A stretch of 64,000 nucleotides of DNA, taken from positions 1,362,001 to 1,426,000 of the forward strand of contig NZ_CP120368.1 of assembly GCF_029892045.1 (NCBI RefSeq). Reading direction: 5' to 3'. Source of the stretch: Sinorhizobium numidicum. Its GTDB lineage: Bacteria > Pseudomonadota > Alphaproteobacteria > Rhizobiales > Rhizobiaceae. Of this stretch, positions 18,451-26,332 are shown in pieces. A model generated the notes under the pieces. That model was not told where the DNA came from. It saw only the letters and a program-made list of their open reading frames with translations, and made no database searches. A program made the position numbers and the translations under genes. Each line of letters opens with the position of its first letter. Positions within the stretch are counted from its first letter, which is position 1.

Positions 18451-18523
18451 AGAACGAGCTCGTCGACATCACTAACGATCAGCGGACGATCGCTGAGATG
18501 AATGCCTCGGGACGTGGGCATGA

Positions 18524-18796
18524 TCAGTCGCCGTCAAAATCCATGGGGCCGGAGAGCGCCTGGTATGCCCGCACCACCTCTTCCGGAGGCGTTTGCGTTG
18601 CCGCACAGAAGGACATCAGCGTCGGCTCGTGGTCCATGAGAAAGGCGACCAGCCCACCCATGAAGCCTGGCTCACCGATCGCCGTGCGTAGCGAGGCCGC
18701 GTCGGTGCCCGTCAGCGTCAGGAAGCGCGACATGAGTTCCTGCTCGTCTGCAAGCCAGCCGAGAATGGCGATTGCCGTTTCATCAGCGCCCTTCAT
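18524..18796 (-). CDS. DUF3572 family protein
   Basis: A small soluble protein of 90 residues, mostly helical, starting [20 protein letters not shown] and with [20 protein letters not shown], which is the characteristic end of DUF3572. Its function is unknown. In rhizobia and relatives a DUF3572 gene is commonly found divergent from divK, exactly as here, which suggests an old neighbourhood rather than a recent insertion. The product ends in an acidic tail (FDGD). Confidence 0.85.
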   Translation of the reverse strand: MKGADETAIAILGWLADEQELMSRFLTLTGTDAASLRTAIGEPGFMGGLVAFLMDHEPTLMSFCAATQTPPEEVVRAYQALSGPMDFDGD

Positions 18797-18949
18797 GGCA
18801 TTGAACCTCTTTTCATTTTGCGGCGGGAATTACCTATTTTTCAACCAAATAGCGTTAGCCTGGCAACTACGGAAATGGGTCGAGTCGCTGATCGTGAAAC
18901 TTATATGTCTCCGAGGGACTTGCAAGGCGGCGGACAGCAAGGGGTCGAC

Positions 18950-19321
18950 ATGCCCAAACAGGTGATGATTGTTGAGGACAACGAGCTGAACATGAAGCTC
19001 TTCCGCGACCTGATTGAGGCTTCGGGCTACGCGACGATCCAGACGCGCAACGGCATGGAAGCGCTCGAGCTTGCGCGCAAGCACCGGCCCGATCTTATTC
19101 TGATGGACATCCAGCTCCCGGAAGTTTCCGGCCTCGAAGTTACCAAATGGCTCAAGGAGGATGACGAGCTTCATGTCATTCCGGTCATCGCCGTGACTGC
19201 TTTCGCCATGAAGGGCGACGAGGAGCGCATCCGCCAAGGTGGATGCGAAGCCTATGTTTCCAAACCGATTTCTGTTCCAAAATTTATTGAAACGATCAAG
19301 ACTTACCTGGGCGATGCCTGA
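18950..19321 (+). CDS. divK: cell-cycle response regulator DivK
   Basis: DivK is a single-domain receiver that links the PleC/DivJ histidine kinases to DivL and CckA, and so controls the CtrA master regulator and asymmetric division. The 123 residues contain the acidic pair Glu9-Asp10, the phosphorylation site Asp53 in [13 protein letters not shown], the switch Thr in [13 protein letters not shown] and Lys in AYVSKPIS. Start ATG 18950 gives [16 protein letters not shown], the conserved DivK beginning. pleD follows after 17 bases, the standard divK-pleD operon. Confidence 0.96.
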   Translation: MPKQVMIVEDNELNMKLFRDLIEASGYATIQTRNGMEALELARKHRPDLILMDIQLPEVSGLEVTKWLKEDDELHVIPVIAVTAFAMKGDEERIRQGGCEAYVSKPISVPKFIETIKTYLGDA

Positions 19322-19338
19322 ATTCCGGGAAAATTGAT

Positions 19339-20706
19339 ATGACTGCGCGTATCCTCGTCGTCGATGACGTACCAGCCAATGTCACCCTCCTGGAGGCGCG
19401 CTTGATGGCTGAGTATTTCGACGTCTTGACGGCCGCAGACGGGCCTTCGGCATTGGCGATCTGCGAAAAGACATCGGTCGATCTGGTTCTGCTCGATATC
19501 ATGATGCCGGGCATGGACGGGTTCGAGGTGTGCGCGAGACTGAAGGCGAACAGCCGAACCGCGCATATTCCGGTCGTCATGGTCACCGCGCTGGATCAGC
19601 CGTCCGATCGCGTGCGTGGATTGAAGGCGGGCGCGGACGATTTCCTCACCAAGCCGGTCAACGATCTGCAACTGATGTCGCGGGTGAAAAGTCTGGTGCG
19701 GCTGAAAAACGTCAGCGACGAGCTGCGCCTCAGGGCGCAGACCGCGCAGACGATCGGCCTGCAGGAACTCGCCCGCCACGATCGTCCGGACGAGCCCGGC
19801 AATGTGCTGTTGGTCGATGGGCGCGCCTCATCCCAGGAGCGGCTTCTGCGTGCCCTGAAACCGATCGCAGAGGTCTCGATCACATCGGATCCTCAGGCCG
19901 CCCTGTTCGAAGCGGCGGAGAGCAATTTCGATCTGGTGATCGTCAATGCGAACTTCGATGGCTACGACCCACTACGTTTGTGTTCGCAGTTGCGCTCGCT
20001 CGAGCGCACGCGCTTCATACCGATCCTGCTCGTCGCGGAGCAGGGGAGCGACGAAATGATCGTTCGGGCGCTTGAACTGGGTGTGACGGACTACATCATG
20101 CGCCCCGTCGATCTCAACGAGCTGGTCGCTCGCTCTCTGACGCAAATTCGGCGCAAGCATTGCAATGACCAGCTGCGCGCGAGCGTGCAGCAGACGATCG
20201 AACTGGCGATCACGGACGATCTCACCGGACTGCACAATCGCCGCTATCTGGACAGTCATTTGAAGATGCTGACGGATAGAGCGACCGCGCGGGGACGGCC
20301 GCTCTCCATCTGCATTACCGACATCGACCGCTTCAAGCGGGTTAACGACACTTATGGCCACGACGCGGGCGACGAGGTGCTGCGGGAATTTGCCAGCCGT
20401 GTCCGCGCAACCGTGCGCGGAGCCGACCTTGCGTGCCGGTTCGGCGGCGAGGAATTTGTGATCGTCATGCCGGATACCACGCCGGAGATGGCCGCAATAG
20501 TCGCCGAGCGCCTTCGGCTTATGGTTGAAAGTCGCGGATTTGGCATCCCGCAGGCGGATACGGTTCTAAGTGTCACCGCATCTCTCGGCATCGCCAGCCT
20601 GCGGCCGGAGGGCGATACGGCAGAAGCTTTGTTGAAGAGGGCTGACACGGCCCTTTACCAGGCGAAGAACAGCGGGCGAAACCGCGTTGTCGCGGCGGCG
20701 GCCTGA
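19339..20706 (+). CDS. pleD: response regulator and diguanylate cyclase PleD
   Basis: PleD makes cyclic di-GMP during cell-cycle transitions. The 455 residues are receiver 1 (phosphorylation site Asp53 in LVLLDIMMPGMDGF), receiver 2 from about residue 153, and a GGDEF domain. Receiver 2 begins VLLVDGRAS, and where the phospho-acceptor should be it has LVIVNANFDGYD, so it is an adaptor that cannot be phosphorylated in the usual way. The GGDEF domain has the catalytic RFGGEEF (368-374) with an RGAD inhibitory site five residues earlier, so product inhibition is expected. Starts 17 bases after divK. Confidence 0.96.
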   Translation: MTARILVVDDVPANVTLLEARLMAEYFDVLTAADGPSALAICEKTSVDLVLLDIMMPGMDGFEVCARLKANSRTAHIPVVMVTALDQPSDRVRGLKAGADDFLTKPVNDLQLMSRVKSLVRLKNVSDELRLRAQTAQTIGLQELARHDRPDEPGNVLLVDGRASSQERLLRALKPIAEVSITSDPQAALFEAAESNFDLVIVNANFDGYDPLRLCSQLRSLERTRFIPILLVAEQGSDEMIVRALELGVTDYIMRPVDLNELVARSLTQIRRKHCNDQLRASVQQTIELAITDDLTGLHNRRYLDSHLKMLTDRATARGRPLSICITDIDRFKRVNDTYGHDAGDEVLREFASRVRATVRGADLACRFGGEEFVIVMPDTTPEMAAIVAERLRLMVESRGFGIPQADTVLSVTASLGIASLRPEGDTAEALLKRADTALYQAKNSGRNRVVAAAA

Positions 20707-20843
20707 CGCCCCGAAAGCCGCCAGTTCGAGAACCCCACGACTGTCGAAACGCGTGCTCGGCCCTTGCGCAGCTTCTCTTAAGTTGTATTCTCTGCCGCAT
20801 CGCTGATGCTGGGGCAAAGCATTTCCATAAGCGGCGGGTTCGG

Positions 20844-20903
20844 TTCTGTCCGAATCCGAGACAGAATTAACCAAACGCCGAGCAACCTTGCTTCGGCGGT
20901 TAA
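20844..20903. other. two adjacent inverted repeats after pleD
   Basis: TTCTGTC pairs with GACAGAA across nine bases (20844-20866). Immediately after, TTAACC at 20867 and GGTTAA at 20898 flank CGCCGA/TCGGCG, forming a second hairpin. The second is followed 20 bases later by a run of nine T, so together they may end the divK-pleD transcript. TTAACC also resembles a CtrA half-site, which I regard as unproven. Confidence 0.4.
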
Positions 20904-20959
20904 GAATCCGTTGATTTTTTTTTATTTTCAGGCAATGCTGATAAGCAAGGAAGTATAGC

Positions 20960-21119
20960 TTCCACCATCAATCGGTTACCCCATGATGCTCAGGTCCGCC
21001 GCATCTCCTGGGTCGTGGGGTCGGCCGGCTGGCTTCCGGTGTCCGCGGATTCCTCGTGCCGCAACCGGAGCCAGCCGGCCCCCTTTCAAAAACGCCGCTT
21101 CGAAAGAAGCGGCGTTTTT
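20960..21119 (+). ncRNA. structured RNA candidate between pleD and rpmG
   Basis: On the plus strand two stems precede an intrinsic terminator. Stem 1 pairs CCCCATGA (20979) with TCGTGGGG (21013), with CAGG/CCTG inside. Stem 2 pairs GGCCGGCTGGCTTCCGGT (21023) with ACCGGAGCCAGCCGGCC (21064), one base bulged. GGGG at 21017-21020 can pair in stem 1 or extend stem 2 to CCCC, so the stems compete. No gene lies downstream on this strand. The 5' end is a guess from a TATAGC at 20954; family unknown to me. Confidence 0.55.
21091..21119 (+). terminator. intrinsic terminator of the structured RNA candidate
   Basis: AACGCCGCTTC, GAAA loop, GAAGCGGCGTT followed by TTT. Stem of 11 perfect pairs with a tetraloop. 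It has A/T runs on both sides and could act in both directions. Confidence 0.8.
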
Positions 21120-21161
21120 CGTTTCGGCTCTGCTGCAAGATTCTCTTGGGTCGGAATCAAT

Positions 21162-21197
21162 TTGAGCGACCTTTGTACGTGTGAAAGGACGCACGGC
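21162..21197 (-). repeat. partial mosaic element near rpmG
   Basis: GCGACCTTTGTACGTGTGAA followed by AGGACGCACGGC matches the hairpin half of the family (minus orientation) with a few changes. Neither end is complete. Confidence 0.5.
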
Positions 21198-21229
21198 ATC
21201 GATCGAGCAACTGGGGGCAGCGCTGAACG

Positions 21230-21261
21230 AAAAAGAGCGCCGAACCTTGCGGTCGGCGCTC
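21230..21261 (-). terminator. terminator of rpmG
   Basis: Read on the minus strand: GAGCGCCGACC, GCAA loop, GGTTCGGCGCTC and five T, starting 25 bases after the rpmG stop. Confidence 0.85.
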
Positions 21262-21285
21262 TCCGAACGAATGGAAACGCTGATC

Positions 21286-21453
21286 TTACTTGATCTTCGC
21301 TTCCTTGAATTCGACGTGCTTCCTGGCGATCGGGTCGTATTTCGTCTTCGTCATTTTTTCCGTCATCGTACGGCTATTCTTGGTGGTGACGTAGAAGAAA
21401 CCCGTGTCGGCCGTCGACAGCAGCTTGATCTTGATAGTGGTAGCTTTCGCCAT
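21286..21453 (-). CDS. rpmG: 50S ribosomal protein L33
   Basis: This 55-residue ribosomal protein starts [20 protein letters not shown], continues with [20 protein letters not shown] and ends [11 protein letters not shown], which is the alphaproteobacterial L33. It binds 23S rRNA near the E site. The basic composition and length fit exactly. It is the cysteine-free form, so not zinc-dependent. AGGACGACC precedes the ATG. The gene stands alone with its own terminator, as in related genomes. Confidence 0.95.
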   Translation of the reverse strand: MAKATTIKIKLLSTADTGFFYVTTKNSRTMTEKMTKTKYDPIARKHVEFKEAKIK

Positions 21454-21546
21454 GGTCGTCCTGCCTTTACAAAAATGGAAGCCGTGGACAACCGGTTGCG
21501 GGCCACGGTCAAGGTTGGCGCGAAACTACAAATCGCGACCGAAAAG

Positions 21547-22731
21547 TCAAGGCCGTTTTGGCTTCAAAACGATCCGCACAACGGAAAGCGCAACATAAAG
21601 CCCGAAGAAGCCCGCGATAGCCCAGGCAAAACCGTCGTTGCCGGTGACGTCCATTGCCGCTCCGATCGCCTGTGGTCCCGCTACGGTTCCGACGGCATAG
21701 GAGAACACGAAGGCGGCATTGGCAGCGGCAAGATCGGCGCCCTGAAGCCGAGAGCCGAGGTGGCTGAGACCGACGGTGTAAAGACCGGAAACGCACCCGC
21801 CCCAGAACAACAGCACAAGCGCCATCATAATCCAGCTCTCAACCAGCATCGGCAGAAACAAGGCGCCGATGAGTCCAATCAGCGTCATCGCCGATAGAAG
21901 CGTGCGGCGATCCTTCACGCGGTCGGAGAGCATGCCGATCGGGATCTGAAAGATGAAGTTCCCCACACCCATCACCGTCAACAACAGCGCGGCTTGCGAT
22001 TCGGTGAAGCCCGCTCGCGTGCCGAAAATCGGAAAGAGCGAGAGCCCGCCTGATTCGACCGCGCCGAAGATGAACACGGCGGCGGTCGCCGTCGGTACCA
22101 GAAAAACGTAGCGCATGAAATGCCGGTCCGGCTTCTCGTCGAGGACGGGGCTCTCGTCGCGGGCGAGAAAGATCGGTATGGCCGCAAGCAGGATCACGCC
22201 CGCCCCGACAGCGAAAGGCAGGATCCCTTCGCTGCCGAGAATGGAAAAGAGCAGGGGACCGCTCGCAAAACCGAGCGAGAGCACGGTGCCGTAGATGCCG
22301 AGCACGAAACCGCGGCGATTGGGCGGCGCCGTCGCATTGATCCAGAACTCCGAGAGGATGAAGAGGACGGTGATCGCGCCGTGAAAGACCACGCGCAAGG
22401 GGAACCAGAGCCAGAAGTCGGTGATGTAATAGAAGCCGAGCGCACTGGCGGCCGCAAAGACGATCGCCAGCAGCATCGTCGGCGCGACACCGTGACGATG
22501 CGCGAACTTCGTCGTGAACGGAGCGGCGGCCATGGAGGCAAGACCGGCCATGGCAGAATTCAACCCGATCAGCGTGGAGGGAATCCCGCGCTTCTCCATG
22601 ATGATGCTGAGCAACGGAAGACCAAGGCCGATGGCGATGCCGACGGCGCTGATCGCAGCGACCGCCGCGATCAGCGACGGCCAGTGGATTTCGTCAACCG
22701 GTGCAGGCGTACCGGACGGCGGCTTTGACAT
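21547..22731 (-). CDS. MFS transporter
   Basis: A 394-residue inner-membrane protein of the major facilitator superfamily with about twelve helices. The loop between helices 2 and 3 is short, then TTKFAHRHGV; the central motif IPIGMLSDRVKDRRTLL between helices 8 and 9 is the second-half copy of the MFS signature. The family resemblance is to sugar-phosphate/drug-type UMF and YfkF-like carriers; the substrate cannot be told from sequence. Its reading direction continues the reverse-strand run that includes the NUDIX and DUF983 genes 13 bases upstream, so it may share their transcript. Confidence 0.88.
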   Translation of the reverse strand: MSKPPSGTPAPVDEIHWPSLIAAVAAISAVGIAIGLGLPLLSIIMEKRGIPSTLIGLNSAMAGLASMAAAPFTTKFAHRHGVAPTMLLAIVFAAASALGFYYITDFWLWFPLRVVFHGAITVLFILSEFWINATAPPNRRGFVLGIYGTVLSLGFASGPLLFSILGSEGILPFAVGAGVILLAAIPIFLARDESPVLDEKPDRHFMRYVFLVPTATAAVFIFGAVESGGLSLFPIFGTRAGFTESQAALLLTVMGVGNFIFQIPIGMLSDRVKDRRTLLSAMTLIGLIGALFLPMLVESWIMMALVLLFWGGCVSGLYTVGLSHLGSRLQGADLAAANAAFVFSYAVGTVAGPQAIGAAMDVTGNDGFAWAIAGFFGLYVALSVVRIVLKPKRP

Positions 22732-22744
22732 TCAGCAAGAATCC

Positions 22745-23461
22745 TTAGAGAAGCGTGCGGACGAACCGCCCATGGCGCGTGAAATAAAACGGTACGGCCC
22801 TTTCAGGAGGAAGCGAGGGATCCGATTCGAGGCCGCTTTTCAGATCCGCGAGGATGATGGCGGTGATCTCCGGTATGCGGAGGGACGAAAAATCGTTCAC
22901 ATCGATCCACTGCAAATCCTGAAGCTCCCGGCTGTCCAGCACCAGCGAAGGGTCGATGTCGGCTTCGTCCGCGAAAAGCGCGAAGAAACGCGTGTCGAAC
23001 CGCCTCGGGTGTCCCGGAGGAGTGATGGCCCGAGCCATATAGCGCAAGTTTGCAAGATCGGGAAGAAAAGGAAGGATGGGCTCTGCCCGCTTATGCGGCC
23101 TGCCGACGCTGACGCCGGCCTCTTCGTAGAGTTCTCTTACGGCAGCGATCGCGAGCGCCCGCGCGCGTGCGTCGGTAATCGGGCGTCCTTCGCTTGTCTT
23201 GAGCGTCCGCAAAACCGTTGGATGAAGATCGCTGGCAAATCCCAGCCGATGATCGCCAGGATCCCGGCGCCCACCCGGAAAGACGTAAAGGTCCGGCATG
23301 AAAGCATGGGCGCCGTGGCGTCTTCCGACCAATACGCGAACGCGTGCGCCTGAGCGGTCAAGAAGCATGATCGAGGCCGCGTCGCGCGGCCTTACCGGCA
23401 AGCGCTTGGGTGTTTCAGACGGAGGCGAGGGGAGACTGGCGCTGCCGCGCTCCGGCATCAT
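22745..23461 (-). CDS. NUDIX hydrolase
   Basis: A 238-residue hydrolase of nucleoside-diphosphate-linked compounds. The Nudix helix reads AIAAVRELYEEAGVSVG (residues 105-120), with the metal-binding REXXEE arrangement, and the preceding strand has LYVFPGGRRDPGD, where the glycines of the Nudix box begin. The length and the FALFADEADIDPS segment resemble the NUDT7/NUDT19-like group that acts on CoA derivatives, but the substrate is inferred. The start overlaps the stop of the DUF983 gene (ATG 23461; a second ATG at 23458 is possible), so the two are translationally coupled. Confidence 0.85.
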   Translation of the reverse strand: MMPERGSASLPSPPSETPKRLPVRPRDAASIMLLDRSGARVRVLVGRRHGAHAFMPDLYVFPGGRRDPGDHRLGFASDLHPTVLRTLKTSEGRPITDARARALAIAAVRELYEEAGVSVGRPHKRAEPILPFLPDLANLRYMARAITPPGHPRRFDTRFFALFADEADIDPSLVLDSRELQDLQWIDVNDFSSLRIPEITAIILADLKSGLESDPSLPPERAVPFYFTRHGRFVRTLL

Positions 23462-23913
23462 GCCGAAGGGTCTCGCTTCGGCAAGACGTCTTCCGGCCTA
23501 TCTTCCTCACCGCCGAACCCATGCATTTTCAAAGCCCATTGCAGCCCGATGACTGCGCCCTTCACCGGTTGCAACAGGCCTATCGAACTTGCAAGCGTGA
23601 CCGGTGCCCAGATCGCCAAATGCTGCCATGTCGAAAGCGGCAGCACGAGGTCCGTCATCATGTAGCCGCCGAGTACGAGGTGGCCGACGATCGTGACGAC
23701 GATATAAGGGGGGAAGTCATCGGCGCGGTGATGGTCCATGCGCTCGCCACAGGCGCTGCAGGCATCCACCGATTTGATGAAGCTGCGAAACAGGCGTCCG
23801 CTGCCGCAGGCCGGGCAACTTCCGAGAAAGCCGCGCTTGATCGAGCGGCCAACAGGCCGTTCTTCCTTCTGCGCTCCGCCGAGCTGAAGCATATCCGTTG
23901 CGGTTGCCTTCAT
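23458..23913 (-). CDS. DUF983 family zinc-ribbon membrane protein
   Basis: A 151-residue protein with an N-terminal CPACGSGRLF and CSACGERM pair, giving a four-cysteine zinc ribbon, the sequence DHHRADDFPPYIVVTIVGHL typical of DUF983, then two membrane helices (YIVVTIVGHLVLGGYMM and LAIWAPVTLASSIGLLQPV). The function is unknown; in some alphaproteobacteria DUF983 genes lie with cytochrome oxidase or RNase R genes. Here it sits between rnr and the NUDIX gene, overlapping the latter by four bases. Confidence 0.88.
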   Translation of the reverse strand: MKATATDMLQLGGAQKEERPVGRSIKRGFLGSCPACGSGRLFRSFIKSVDACSACGERMDHHRADDFPPYIVVTIVGHLVLGGYMMTDLVLPLSTWQHLAIWAPVTLASSIGLLQPVKGAVIGLQWALKMHGFGGEEDRPEDVLPKRDPSA

Positions 23914-23959
23914 GTCATTTCCTTCGTCTCGAACGGGCAGTAGCTCCGCCGGCCGATTA

Positions 23960-26332
23960 TTACCGCCCGCCGCGTGGCGGTCGCGTGCCCGGTCGCTTGC
24001 GTGCGCCGGCGCGATCGCGGCGGCCCGCCTTATGGAACGAGCGCGTCGCCGCTGGCATTTTTCGCCCCTCGCTCAACATCTCGAAGCGAAGCGCACCGGC
24101 AAGCGGTACCGCTTCGACAAGCTTGACACGCACCGGGTCGCCCAACCGATAGCCAAGTCCGGATTTTTCGCCGGAGAGGGCCTGGTGCGCTTCGTCGTAA
24201 ATGAAGTAGTCACGCCCGAGCGTAGATATAGGGATGAAGCCGTCGGCACCATAGGCGGGGAGGGTGACAAAAAGTCCCGCCTTGATCACGCCGGAAACGC
24301 GTCCGTCGAATTCCTCGCCGACACGACCGTTCAGGTGATGAGCGATGAGCCGATCGACAGTGTCGCGTTCCGCCGCCATCGCGCGTCGTTCAAAGGTGGA
24401 GATTTCCGCCGCGATGTCGTCCAGTACGCCTTCTTCCTGCGGCGTGATTCCGCCTTCACCGAGGCCGAGCGTTCCGACCAGGGCGCGGTGCACGATCAGA
24501 TCCGCATAACGCCGGATCGGCGAGGTGAAGTGTGCATAACGCATCAGGTTTAGCCCGAAATGGCCGATATTCTCCGGGCTGTAGATGGCCTGACTTTGCG
24601 AGCGCAACACCATCTCGTTGACTATCGTCTCGTACGGCTTGCCGTCGGCTTTCGAAAGAATCCCGTTGAAATGGTTCGATCGCATGCTGCCGCCCTTGGC
24701 GAGCGAGATGTCGAGGGTCGCAAGGAACTCGCGCAAGCTTTCCTGCTTGGCAAGCGAGGGCTGGTCATGGACGCGGTAGATCAGAACCTGCCGCTTCTGC
24801 TCCAGCGTTTCCGCTGCCGCGACGTTGGCCTGGATCATCATTTCCTCGATCAGCTTATGGGCATCAAGGCGGTCCGGCACGAAGACGCGATCGACAGTGC
24901 CGTCCGGCTTCAGGATGATCTTGCGTTCAGGTAGATCGAGTTCGAGCGGCTGGCGCCGCTCCCGGCCGTGACCGAGGATGCGATAGGCCTCCCACAGAGG
25001 TTTCAGGATCGTTTCCAGGATGGGGCCGGTTTTCTCGTCCGGGCCCCCGTCGATCGCAGCTTGCGCTTGGCTGTAGGAAAGCTTGGCGGCGCTCCGCATC
25101 ATGATGCGGTGGAACGTGTGGCCCGCTTTGCGGCCTTCCTTCGAAAAGCGCATCCGCACCGCCAGTGCCGGACGGTCGACGCCTTCCTTCAGCGAGCAGA
25201 GGTCGTTGGAAATGCGCTCGGGCAGCATCGGCACGACGCGGTCGGGGAAATAGACCGAATTTCCGCGTTTCAACGCCTCGTTATCGAGCGCCGATTTCGG
25301 CCGCACATACCAGGAGACGTCGGCGATCGCGACCGTGACGATCACGCCGCCAGGATTATCCGGCGAAGGATCGGGCTCCGCATAAACGGCATCGTCGTGA
25401 TCCTTGGCGTCTGCGGGGTCGATCGTGATGAGCGGCAGCGCGCGCCAGTCCTCCCGATGGGCCATGGTTGCAGGGGTCGCCGCTTCGGCTTCATCGAGGA
25501 CGCGTTGCGGAAAGATGTGCGGGATTCCGTGCGCGTGAATGGCGATCATCGAGATCGCCTTCTCGGAGGCGACCGAGCCGATGACGGTCTGCACCTGCGC
25601 GCGCGGCAGTCCGTAGCGTCCGACCCGCGCAAGATGTACCTCGACGAGATCGCCGTCCTTGGCTTCGCCGGTGAACTCCGGGTCGACGAGAACTTCCTCG
25701 CCGCGCTTGTCGATCGGCATCAGCCGGCCACCGCCGCCCGGGGTGGCGCGGAAAACGCCGAGCACCGCATCCTTGCGCTTGTCGAGCACCTTGATGATGC
25801 GTGCGGTGTAGGCCGGGCCGCCGCGGTCCTTCGAGGGGAAGATCTTGGCGAGGACCCGATCCCCGAGGCCGCCGACCGGCGTCTTGCCCTTCGCCTTGCC
25901 AACTGCCGACTGCCGGATAAGAACCGCCGGCGCGACGCCGTCGTCATCCAGCCACTCCGCCGGCCGACCGATCAGTTCGCCGTCAATGTCGCGTATGGTG
26001 ATGTCGAGAACGGTGACTGGCGGGAGGCTGCCCGGCCGGACGAGCGACTTGCGCTTCTTTTCGACGAGACCGTCCTCCTCCAGCGAGCGCAACAGGGCCT
26101 TGAGCTCGGCTCGGGCCTCCCCCTTAAGACCGAATGCCTTGACGATTTCCCGTTTTGAAGCTTGCTGCGGGTTTTCGGCGATGAAGCGCATGAGCACGTC
26201 GCGCGGCGGAACCGCACCGTGAATGATCGGTTCTTTTTCGGAGACAGATGCCGCCTTGGCCGCGCGCTGGGTCTTTTTGCCTGCGCCCTTTGCGGGCCGT
26301 TCGGTCGGGTCGCGCGGAATTCTGGTCAACAT
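23960..26332 (-). CDS. rnr: ribonuclease R
   Basis: RNase R is a 3'-5' exonuclease that degrades structured RNA and takes part in rRNA and tmRNA quality control. The 790 residues show an N-terminal winged-helix and cold-shock segment, the RNB catalytic domain with TIDPADAKDHDDAVYAEP (the aspartate cluster), RISNDLCSLKEGVDRPALAV and SPIRRYADLIVHRAL, and a C-terminal S1 domain (FDGRVSGVIKAGLFVTLP), ending in a basic tail (GRRDRAGARKRPG). Its ATG overlaps the topA stop, so it is translated after topA. Confidence 0.96.
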   Translation of the reverse strand: MLTRIPRDPTERPAKGAGKKTQRAAKAASVSEKEPIIHGAVPPRDVLMRFIAENPQQASKREIVKAFGLKGEARAELKALLRSLEEDGLVEKKRKSLVRPGSLPPVTVLDITIRDIDGELIGRPAEWLDDDGVAPAVLIRQSAVGKAKGKTPVGGLGDRVLAKIFPSKDRGGPAYTARIIKVLDKRKDAVLGVFRATPGGGGRLMPIDKRGEEVLVDPEFTGEAKDGDLVEVHLARVGRYGLPRAQVQTVIGSVASEKAISMIAIHAHGIPHIFPQRVLDEAEAATPATMAHREDWRALPLITIDPADAKDHDDAVYAEPDPSPDNPGGVIVTVAIADVSWYVRPKSALDNEALKRGNSVYFPDRVVPMLPERISNDLCSLKEGVDRPALAVRMRFSKEGRKAGHTFHRIMMRSAAKLSYSQAQAAIDGGPDEKTGPILETILKPLWEAYRILGHGRERRQPLELDLPERKIILKPDGTVDRVFVPDRLDAHKLIEEMMIQANVAAAETLEQKRQVLIYRVHDQPSLAKQESLREFLATLDISLAKGGSMRSNHFNGILSKADGKPYETIVNEMVLRSQSQAIYSPENIGHFGLNLMRYAHFTSPIRRYADLIVHRALVGTLGLGEGGITPQEEGVLDDIAAEISTFERRAMAAERDTVDRLIAHHLNGRVGEEFDGRVSGVIKAGLFVTLPAYGADGFIPISTLGRDYFIYDEAHQALSGEKSGLGYRLGDPVRVKLVEAVPLAGALRFEMLSEGRKMPAATRSFHKAGRRDRAGARKRPGTRPPRGGR

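Noticed and set aside
20567..20874. Minus-strand ORFs at the end of pleD
   Set aside because: Explained by the GGDEF domain coding on the plus strand; no ribosome site and no conserved product.
20979..21020. SRP RNA (ffs), because of CTCAGGTCCGCC
   Set aside because: The GGTCAGGTCCGGAAGGAAGCAG core of bacterial SRP RNA is absent.
24968..26158. 396-codon frame on the plus strand opposite rnr
   Set aside because: RNase R motifs on the other strand explain the region fully; the plus-strand product is Arg/Asp/His-rich and has no domain.
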